Positions 1 to 5,063 of a stretch of DNA of 6,692 nucleotides are shown piece after piece (the stretch's first letter is position 1; the number at the start of each line of letters is the position of its first letter). The translations under genes were made by a program, and so were the position numbers. Source of the DNA: JAVVFH01 sp032250585 (lineage in GTDB: Bacteria > Pseudomonadota > Gammaproteobacteria > Xanthomonadales > SZUA-36). The notes under the pieces are model-generated. The model did not search any database. It was not told the DNA's origin and saw nothing but the letters and a program-made list of their open reading frames with translations. The stretch spans positions 1-6,692 of the forward strand of contig JAVVFH010000192.1 of assembly GCA_032250585.1 (NCBI GenBank), given 5' to 3'.

Positions 1-1335
1 GGCGAGTTCGACGAAGAGCTGGACGACGAAGTCCTTCCGCTCCAGACAGCGTTCGCCCGTCGCCTGCACCGGCGAATCATCGAACGGGAACACGAACTCG
101 GTCTCGTTGGGCCCGATCTCGTACTCGAACCGGTCGCGCGCTTCGGCAAAGGATGCGCGCCGCCGTACCTTGCCCTGGAGCGCATGCTGCACGAGGCTGT
201 TCGGTATCACTGCGGAGCGGCACAGGACCACGCATTGCTGCACGACATTGGCTAGCTGGCGGACGTTGCCGGGCCAGTTCGCGGCCACCAGGCTCTCCAT
301 GGCGTCCGGGCTGAACCCGGTGGCCACGCCGTCGGCATTGAATTTCCGCAGGAAATGCTCTACGAGCACCGGGATGTCTTCGCGCCGTTGCTCCAGGGTG
401 GGAAGCTTCAGCTTGATGACGTTGAGCCGGTAGTAAAGGTCTTCGCGGAATGTCCCGCGTGCGACGTCCGCTTCGAGGTCGTGGTGGGTCGCGGCGATGA
501 CCCTGACGTCCACGTGCAAGTCGCTGCTGCCGCCCACGGGGCGGATGGATTGCTGCTGCAATGAGCGGAGCAGCTTCACTTGCCCGGCCAGCGGCATGTC
601 CCCGACCTCGTCGAGGAACAGGGTTCCGCCATCCGCCTGCTGGAACAATCCTTTACGATCCTGGTGGGCGCCGGTGAACGCGCCTTTCACATGGCCGAAC
701 ACCTCGCTTTCAAACAGCGATTCCGGAATGGCCGAACAATTGACCGTCACGAACGGCTGGCCGCGGCGCGGACTGGCCGCGTGAATGGCGCGAGCCAGCA
801 ACTCCTTACCGGTGCCGCTGCCGCTCTCGATCAGGATGCTGGCGTCGCTGGCGCTGGCCAGCTCTGCCTGCCGCAGCACCAACTCCATCGCGGGGCTTCG
901 AGTGACGATCTCCGACCGCCATGAAAGCCCCTCTTCGGCGCCGCCTGCGGCGCGCTCCTCCTCGCCGCGCAGGGCGGTGGCCTGCCGGAGGCAGGCAATG
1001 AGTTCGGCGTCGTCGATCGGCTTGGTCAGGAAGGCGCAGGCGCCCAGGCGAGTTGCCCGCACTGCATCGGGAATGGTTCCGTGCGCGGTCATCAGCAACA
1101 CCGGCAGCACGGGAAACCGCGCTTCAATTTCGGTCAACAGTTCCAGGCCGTCCAGACCGTCCATTTTGAGATCGGTGATGACAGCCCGCGGCTGGCTGTC
1201 CGCCAGGCGCTTCAGGGCCTCTCTACCGCTTATTGCGGTCTGCACCGCGAACCCCGCCCGCTGTAGCCGCAGGGTCAGCAACTGCAGCAGATCGGCGTCG
1301 TCGTCGACGACCAGGACGGTCGGCGGCCGTGTCAC
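1..1335 (-). CDS. glrR: GlrR/QseF-like sigma54-dependent response regulator, C-terminus cut by window edge
   Basis: NtrC-family activator of sigma54 RNA polymerase, the predicted phosphorylation target of the kinase encoded upstream. Receiver domain at about residues 6-118: acidic pocket D11-D13, phosphoacceptor D55 (VITDLKMDG), T83 and K105 (LTKP). AAA+ domain at about 143-375: Walker A region S171-E178 (SGSGTGKE), sigma54-contacting GAFTGA loop 218-223, Walker B FLDEVGDMP with D242/E243, arginine-finger region REDLYYRLNV (297-306), sensor II WPGNVRQL (354-361). The GTG start at 1335 overlaps the lipoprotein stop (GTGA), implying translational coupling; I see no strong SD. Two oddities: the first P-loop glycine is Ser (S171), and after FAEARDRFE (about residue 404), where the Fis-type HTH should start, an unrelated 41-residue tail runs to the edge with no stop. 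All 445 codons in view are open; family members usually end at about this length. The family call is strong; the state of the C-terminus is uncertain. Confidence 0.88.
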   Translation of the reverse strand, partial: MTRPPTVLVVDDDADLLQLLTLRLQRAGFAVQTAISGREALKRLADSQPRAVITDLKMDGLDGLELLTEIEARFPVLPVLLMTAHGTIPDAVRATRLGACAFLTKPIDDAELIACLRQATALRGEEERAAGGAEEGLSWRSEIVTRSPAMELVLRQAELASASDASILIESGSGTGKELLARAIHAASPRRGQPFVTVNCSAIPESLFESEVFGHVKGAFTGAHQDRKGLFQQADGGTLFLDEVGDMPLAGQVKLLRSLQQQSIRPVGGSSDLHVDVRVIAATHHDLEADVARGTFREDLYYRLNVIKLKLPTLEQRREDIPVLVEHFLRKFNADGVATGFSPDAMESLVAANWPGNVRQLANVVQQCVVLCRSAVIPNSLVQHALQGKVRRRASFAEARDRFEYEIGPNETEFVFPFDDSPVQATGERCLERKDFVVQLFVELA

Positions 1336-1823
1336 GGCTGCAACTCGTCGGCTTGCTGCTGGCTCTCGACCATTTCCTCCTCGATCGACTTCAACGCGTC
1401 CAGTTGCGATTGCAGTTCGCCCAATTTAGCCTCCAGCTCGCTCAACTGCGCCTGCAGTTCCAGCACCCGCAACTCCGCGCCCTGCAGTTCGATGGATTTC
1501 CCGATCGCCCGGTCCAGCAGGTCGCGCATGGGCGCCACTTCACTGCCGGGCGGGATTTCCGCCAGTATCTCCCGGCTCTGCGCCAACTGCTCCGAAGACG
1601 CACCCGGGCGGCTCAAGGCGTAACCCGCCCGCAGAAGATTGGAATCCGTCGGGTGAACTTCGTACTGGCTCATGAGCGCTTCGCGCGCCAGCTGCAACTG
1701 CTGCGCATCCATCCGGTCGATCCGACCCAGGAAGTCCGCCCAGTCCGGCGCTGCCGGCGGCGTGCTCTGGCAAGCCGCGAGCCAGGGGCAGAGGATCAGC
1801 AATCGCGCCAGCTGCAGCATCAT
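1332..1823 (-). CDS. qseG: QseG-like coiled-coil lipoprotein
   Basis: A 163-residue predicted outer-membrane lipoprotein. The signal peptide ends in the lipobox LAAC with the lipidated cysteine at residue 18, followed by Gln, so no Asp retention signal is seen at +2. The C-terminal part (about 108-160) is a heptad-rich, Glu/Gln/Leu coiled coil. Its place between the sensor kinase and the sigma54 response regulator matches yfhG/qseG of enterobacteria, where the lipoprotein supports signalling through the kinase. It is shorter than the enterobacterial protein (about 237 residues from memory), and sequence similarity alone would not identify it, so the name rests largely on synteny. Its ATG overlaps the kinase stop (ATGA), and a second in-frame ATG follows directly. 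AAGAAGG just upstream spaces slightly better to the second ATG. Its own stop overlaps the GTG start of the regulator. Confidence 0.75.
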   Translation of the reverse strand: MMLQLARLLILCPWLAACQSTPPAAPDWADFLGRIDRMDAQQLQLAREALMSQYEVHPTDSNLLRAGYALSRPGASSEQLAQSREILAEIPPGSEVAPMRDLLDRAIGKSIELQGAELRVLELQAQLSELEAKLGELQSQLDALKSIEEEMVESQQQADELQP

Positions 1824-3244
1824 GCCTTCTTTCTCAAGGTGAACCGGAAGTGTGCGCCCGCGGTGGTTGGCAGGAGTTCGATGCGCCCGTCATGCTGCTC
1901 AGCATACTCCTGGGCGATCGCCAATCCCATTCCTGAGCCGGCGACGATCGAGCCCGGTGGCCGCCGCCCAGAGTAAAACCAGTCGAACATGCGGCCGCGA
2001 TCCTCCTCGGCGACGCCGGGCCCCGAATCCTGCACGTCCAGCTCGACGTGACCGTCTCGCTGCCGCAGCCGGACCTCGATTCGCCCCCCCTGCGGGGTGT
2101 ATTTCAAGGCGTTCGACAACAGATTCTCGACAATTACTTGCAAGCGCTTCGGATTTCCCACGACCGTAGTCGCCTGCAGGGAATGCTCGATCCGCACGGA
2201 GTGCGCCGCGGCGTCCAGTGAATGCCGCTCGACCAGTTCCAGCACGAGGTGGTCGAGGCGCACCGGCACCTCGAGCTGCCCGGCCGCGAGGTCGCCTTCG
2301 GCGCCGTAACGCAAAAGCGCTTCGATCATCTGCTGCAGGCGAACGCTGTTGCTCTGGACGATACAGGCAATCACCGCCCGGTCATTCGGCGCGCCGCGCT
2401 CGCTGTCCTCCAGCAGCAACTCGGCGCCCTCGCGAATGTTGGTCAGCGGCGTCTTGAGCTCGTGTGACACATTGCGCAGAAACTGCGACTTCTGCGCCTC
2501 GAGTTCCACCAGCCGGTTGCGCAGCCATTCCAGCCGCTGCCCCAGTTCCTCCAGGTCCCGCGCCCCCTGTATCCGGATAGGCTCGCCGAGCGCGCCGCGG
2601 CCCAGGGCCTGGATGCTTTGCCCGATCTGCCGCAACGGTGGCGCGATGACGAAAAAGAGAATCGCCGCCAGGCCCACGGAAACCGGAATGACCAGGACGG
2701 CCTGCAGCAGCAGGGCTCGCTGCAGGTCTTTCGCCTTGTCCGGCAGCACGCTTGCGGTGGCCCGCGAAATGGCGTTCTGCTCCCTGACGACGGCTGTCGC
2801 GTCTCTGCGCAAGGCATCCAACCGGCTTTCTAGTTCCTCCGCGACGATAGTCCCGATCGCCGTGTCGAGCAGTTCCGTCACGCGCCGTTCGGATCGGCTG
2901 GCGCCGGCCACGGCCGACGACATCTGCGCGCTTTGGGCCTGGGCGGCAAGCTGGTCGAGCAAGGCGCGCGCACCGTCACGATGTTCTTCATAGAGCCTCT
3001 TGAACGAGGGGTCCTGCAGGGCCTTGTATTGGCGCGCGCTGCGTTCCATCGAGGTGGCGCGCTCCACCAGTCCCCTGCTGGCCACGGCGTTCTGCTGCAC
3101 GGCCATCATGTCGATGCGGCTTTCGTAGGCCAGCCGGTCGACCCGGACGATGGCCGTGACGATCGCCGCCACCAACGGCAACGCCACGACGATGAATCCA
3201 AGCAGGATGTAGCTCAGCAGGGTTGGCGATCGAGGTCGCTTCAT
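1820..3244 (-). CDS. glrK: GlrK/QseE-like sensor histidine kinase
   Basis: A 474-residue inner-membrane histidine kinase, close to the usual length of GlrK/QseE. Residues 10-33 form TM1. Residues 34-176 are a periplasmic, largely helical sensor region rich in Arg, Ala and Glu. Residues 178-201 form TM2, followed by a HAMP linker to about 252. The phosphoacceptor motif FLRNVSHELKTPL places the autophosphorylated histidine at H261. The HATPase domain shows the N box (ENLLSNALKYTP, N374/N378), G1 box DSGPGV (406-411), F box around F420 and G2 box GSGMGLAIA (436-444), so it looks catalytically complete. It is first in the minus-strand operon and should phosphorylate D55 of the downstream regulator. 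The ATG at 3244 has only a weak SD, in contrast to the divergent genes. A GlrR-type palindrome lies 42-63 bases upstream, which suggests autoregulation (inference). Confidence 0.9.
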   Translation of the reverse strand: MKRPRSPTLLSYILLGFIVVALPLVAAIVTAIVRVDRLAYESRIDMMAVQQNAVASRGLVERATSMERSARQYKALQDPSFKRLYEEHRDGARALLDQLAAQAQSAQMSSAVAGASRSERRVTELLDTAIGTIVAEELESRLDALRRDATAVVREQNAISRATASVLPDKAKDLQRALLLQAVLVIPVSVGLAAILFFVIAPPLRQIGQSIQALGRGALGEPIRIQGARDLEELGQRLEWLRNRLVELEAQKSQFLRNVSHELKTPLTNIREGAELLLEDSERGAPNDRAVIACIVQSNSVRLQQMIEALLRYGAEGDLAAGQLEVPVRLDHLVLELVERHSLDAAAHSVRIEHSLQATTVVGNPKRLQVIVENLLSNALKYTPQGGRIEVRLRQRDGHVELDVQDSGPGVAEEDRGRMFDWFYSGRRPPGSIVAGSGMGLAIAQEYAEQHDGRIELLPTTAGAHFRFTLRKKA

Positions 3245-3285
3245 ATACCGGCACTCGAACCAGGCGTTGACGGACGTCGCAGAGC

Positions 3286-3307
3286 GGTGTCGTCAAGCGG
3301 CGACACC
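3286..3307. promoter_or_regulatory. Predicted GlrR operator 1 (perfect palindrome)
   Basis: GGTGTCG-N8-CGACACC is a perfect 7-bp inverted repeat and contains TGTC-N10-GACA (3288-3305), the pattern reported for GlrR sites upstream of glmY. Its centre is about 205 bases upstream of the predicted sigma54 start and about 52 bases from the kinase start codon. It could act on both divergent operons. Confidence 0.7.
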
Positions 3308-3326
3308 CACAAAGGGTACCACGACA

Positions 3327-3354
3327 AGGCCGGCGCCGAGGCGCCTGCCGGCCT
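3327..3354. repeat. Inverted repeat between the two predicted operators
   Basis: Arms AGGCCGGC (3327-3334) and GCCGGCCT (3347-3354) flank 12 bases that are also partly self-complementary (GGCGCC occurs twice). No T-run follows on either strand, so it is not an obvious terminator. On the minus strand it may fold in the leader of the kinase transcript. Function unknown. Confidence 0.4.
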
Positions 3355-3389
3355 GAAGCCCGCCTCCGGGGCGAGCCAGGCGAACGGAG

Positions 3390-3411
3390 GGTGTCGCCAA
3401 CTGGCAACAGT
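3390..3411. promoter_or_regulatory. Predicted GlrR operator 2 (imperfect palindrome)
   Basis: GGTGTCG-N8-CAACAGT contains TGTC-N10-AACA (3392-3409), one base off the GlrR pattern. The left half is identical to that of operator 1. Its centre lies 104 bases (about ten helical turns) from operator 1 and about 102 bases upstream of the predicted transcription start, a usual enhancer position for an NtrC-type activator. Confidence 0.6.
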
Positions 3412-3475
3412 CGGGCACCGCCGAGGCACGTGTCCGTCGGTCGAAAAGTCAGTCAGATCAAGGCCTGCAGCCGAT

Positions 3476-3492
3476 CGGCACGACATTTGCAT
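3476..3492 (+). promoter_or_regulatory. Sigma54 (-24/-12) promoter of the EF-hand/BON/PA2779 genes
   Basis: CGGCAC-GACAT-TTGCAT matches the sigma54 consensus TGGCAC-N5-TTGCW at every position but the first. The invariant GG (3477-3478) and GC (3489-3490) have the correct spacing. The predicted transcription start is near 3502, giving a 5' leader of about 60 nt. It sits beside a sigma54-activator operon and downstream of two GlrR-type sites, which supports its being functional. I saw no clear IHF consensus between operators and promoter. Confidence 0.8.
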
Positions 3493-3561
3493 CAACGTTG
3501 GCAGCGCGCCCGGAAAGCGCGCCGATCTCGCAAAAGCCAATCTCGACAGAGGAGGTAGAGC

Positions 3562-3819
3562 ATGAGTTTTTTCAAACCCGTTTTTGCCGGTATTCTGGCC
3601 GCCGGACTCGCCTGGTTCACGCCAGCCGGCTACGCCAACGAGGCTGAAGAGCCGGAAGCAGTCCCCAAGCCGAGCTTCGAGACAGTGGATGCCAACCTCG
3701 ACGGCGTGATCACGCCAAGCGAGGCCGAAGGCAGCTGGTTGGCTGCCGTGTTCACGGATATTGACGTCAACCAGGATGGGATCATCAACCGCAACGAGTA
3801 CGAAACCGCAATCAGCTGA
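3562..3819 (+). CDS. Small exported EF-hand calcium-binding protein
   Basis: An 85-residue protein with a Sec signal peptide; the probable cleavage is after GYA (residue 25), leaving a mature form of about 60 residues. It carries two EF-hand loops: DANLDGVITPSE (44-55) and DVNQDGIINRNE (69-80). Both keep the Ca2+-coordinating D/N residues at loop positions 1, 3 and 5, Gly at 6, Ile at 8 and Glu at 12. A linker with Trp and hydrophobic residues joins the loops, as in a paired EF-hand. The protein should be periplasmic or secreted and may bind Ca2+ as a sensor or buffer; no enzyme domain is present. The start is fixed by AGGAGGT (3550-3556) five bases before the ATG. It is the first gene after the sigma54 promoter, so it is probably under the GlrR-like regulator. 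I do not recognise a specific named family. Confidence 0.85.
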   Translation: MSFFKPVFAGILAAGLAWFTPAGYANEAEEPEAVPKPSFETVDANLDGVITPSEAEGSWLAAVFTDIDVNQDGIINRNEYETAIS

Positions 3820-3835
3820 TTCAAATCGCCACCCG

Positions 3836-3863
3836 TGCGGGGCGCGGTACAGCGCGCCCCGCA
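3836..3863 (+). repeat. Perfect intercistronic hairpin
   Basis: TGCGGGGCGCG (3836-3846) and CGCGCCCCGCA (3853-3863) form an 11-bp GC-rich stem with loop GTACAG. It lies between the EF-hand stop and the SD of the BON gene. There is no following T-run, so it is not a classic terminator. It may stabilise the upstream mRNA end, or mark a processing or attenuation point that sets unequal expression of the two genes (inference). Confidence 0.7.
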
Positions 3864-3883
3864 ACCTTAGACAGGAGGAAACC

Positions 3884-4486
3884 ATGAACAAGCGACGGAA
3901 ATTCATCCTTGGCGTTCTGGCGGTCATGGGGCTGGCCGGCATCCTGGGGCAAGTTGTGCCCACCGGTACCGCCGCAGCCGACAGCGAATGTACCCAGGAC
4001 GTGGCGGCCAGTGATACGCGGATTGCCACTCGGCTGGAAGCGGCGTACCTGATCAATCCGCACCTGAACAACATATCGATCGACACCGAGGTGACGAACG
4101 GCGACGTGCTGCTGTCCGGCACGGTGCGCTCGGCCATCGACCGGGACCTCGCCGAAGAGATCGCCAGGAGCCTCGATGAGGTGAAGTCGGTGCGGAACTC
4201 ACTGGAGATCCGTGAAGACCTGGAGACCGCGTCCCTGTCCGCTTCCGACTCTGGCTTCCTGCAGAAGGTCAAGGATGCGACGACGACCGCCCAGGTCAAG
4301 ACCCGGCTGATCAGCAACGAGAATATCCCGGCCCGGGACATCGACGTCGACACCAAGAACAACGTCGTCCGACTGTCGGGCGAGGTGGGCTCGGACACCG
4401 AGCGGCAGCTGGCCGAGTTCATCGCCAAGAACACTGCCGGCGTGCAGTCCGTATCCAACCAACTCGAGATACGCCGCTCCGGCTGA
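3884..4486 (+). CDS. Periplasmic double-BON-domain protein (OsmY-like)
   Basis: A 200-residue exported protein. The basic n-region MNKRRK and hydrophobic core lead to a signal-peptidase site near TAAA/D (residue 32). BON domain 1 is at about 44-110 (DTRIATRLEAAYLINPHL ... GDVLLSGTVRS ... VRNSLEI) and BON domain 2 at about 128-197 (DATTTAQVKTRLISNENI ... NNVVRLSGEVGS ... VSNQLEI). Each has the typical alpha-beta pattern with the central V-x-LSG-x-V strand-turn. BON domains bind phospholipid or other envelope surfaces, and OsmY is an envelope-stress protein with chaperone-like roles. The exact role here is unknown. The start is set by AGGAGG (3873-3878) five bases before ATG 3884; the upstream extension in the same frame overlaps the EF-hand gene and is not real. 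It probably shares the sigma54-driven transcript with the EF-hand gene. Confidence 0.88.
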   Translation: MNKRRKFILGVLAVMGLAGILGQVVPTGTAAADSECTQDVAASDTRIATRLEAAYLINPHLNNISIDTEVTNGDVLLSGTVRSAIDRDLAEEIARSLDEVKSVRNSLEIREDLETASLSASDSGFLQKVKDATTTAQVKTRLISNENIPARDIDVDTKNNVVRLSGEVGSDTERQLAEFIAKNTAGVQSVSNQLEIRRSG

Positions 4487-4571
4487 CGGCGGAGGAATTC
4501 CGAACCGTATGCACTTTGTGACCCTGGCACATTCCATTACGCGCGCCGCACCTGCGCCAAAGGAGGAAAGC

Positions 4572-4943
4572 ATGTCGAGACCAACCCTGTCGATACTGAT
4601 GCGCACTGCGTTGCTGTGGCTGGTCCTGGTAGCGCAGGCCCAGGCGGCCGTGGTCGGCACCCAGCAGGCACTGGCGATGGACGCGCGGAACGCGCGCATC
4701 GATGAGATCAAGGCCAGCCTCGCGCGGGAGGATGTGCGCCAGGCCATAGTCGCCCTGGGTGTCGATCCGGCGCAGGCCGGTTCGAGGGTGGCCGCGCTCA
4801 GCGACCGCGAACTCGCACAACTCCAGGGCCAGTTGAACAGCCTGCCCGCCGGCGGCGACACGCTGGTCCTGATCGGCGCCGTATTCGTGGTGCTGTTGAT
4901 CCTCGAACTGACCGGAGTGATCGATATCTTCAAGAAGGCCTGA
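4572..4943 (+). CDS. PA2779-family small membrane protein (DUF6627-like)
   Basis: A 123-residue protein. An N-terminal signal peptide ends near AQAQAA (residues 21-26). A helical middle part follows (ARIDEIKASLAREDVRQAIVALGVDP ... RVAALSDRELAQL). The C-terminal end has the pattern LPAGGDTLVLIGAVFVVLLILELTGVIDIF, a single transmembrane segment followed by a short KK tail. From memory this pattern (GVDP, RVAALSD-EL, LPAGG, C-terminal ILxLTGVxDxF) is that of the PA2779 family, whose function is not known. The start is fixed by AGGAGG (4561-4566) five bases before the ATG. It is last in the three-gene run, 85 bases after the BON stop, and is followed by a terminator. The PA2778-type cysteine peptidase often found beside this family is absent from this window. 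Confidence 0.8.
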   Translation: MSRPTLSILMRTALLWLVLVAQAQAAVVGTQQALAMDARNARIDEIKASLAREDVRQAIVALGVDPAQAGSRVAALSDRELAQLQGQLNSLPAGGDTLVLIGAVFVVLLILELTGVIDIFKKA

Positions 4944-4957
4944 CTGAGTTCCTTTTG

Positions 4958-4999
4958 TGCCGCGCAACGCCCCCCCTTGAGGTTGCGCGGCATTTTTTT
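4958..4999 (+). terminator. Rho-independent terminator after the PA2779-family gene
   Basis: An 11-bp perfect stem, TGCCGCGCAAC (4958-4968) with GTTGCGCGGCA (4982-4992), is followed at once by seven T residues. It begins 14 bases after the stop codon at 4941-4943 and closes the sigma54-driven transcription unit. Confidence 0.92.
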
Positions 5000-5003
5000 C
5001 CGG

Positions 5004-5015
5004 CTTGCCGGCAAG
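5004..5015. repeat. 12-bp perfect palindrome upstream of the 422-residue exported protein gene
   Basis: CTTGCCGGCAAG is fully self-complementary and lies between the upstream terminator and the SD of the next gene. It could be a dimeric regulator site or chance in GC-rich DNA. I found no convincing -35/-10 or sigma54 promoter in 5000-5063. Confidence 0.35.
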
Positions 5016-5063
5016 ATCAGGCATCCGGCTTTCGTAGTCTGCAACCAGACAAGGAGACCTACC

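Noticed and set aside
1..252. Plus-strand open frame reading in from the left edge (GEFDEELDDEV...)
   Set aside because: It looks protein-like but is the codon-aligned complement of the response regulator frame, which has stronger G/C bias at third positions and extends unbroken into clear AAA+ motifs.
785..1429. Plus-strand open frame of 214 codons opposite the response regulator
   Set aside because: The minus-strand frame here encodes the receiver and AAA+ motifs without interruption; the plus frame is Ser/Arg-rich noise.
2349..2993. Plus-strand open frame of 214 codons opposite the histidine kinase
   Set aside because: Antisense to the kinase HAMP and dimerisation regions, with no motif or SD.
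3241..4530. Minus-strand open frame of 429 codons spanning the regulatory region and the EF-hand and BON genes
   Set aside because: It is antisense to two genes with clear domains and SDs and runs across the sigma54 promoter. The translation is Ser/Arg-rich with no recognisable motif, typical of a GC-rich shadow frame.
4525..4540. TGGCAC resembling a sigma54 -24 element upstream of the PA2779-family gene
   Set aside because: The -12 element fails: at the required spacing the sequence reads ATTAC and lacks the invariant GC.
4509..4571. Upstream in-frame ATG extension of the PA2779-family protein
   Set aside because: It would bury the signal peptide, and no SD precedes it; AGGAGG at 4561-4566 fits ATG 4572.
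4977..5063. Upstream in-frame ATG extension of the exported protein
   Set aside because: It would begin inside the terminator hairpin and add residues before the signal peptide; ATG 5064 has a good SD.
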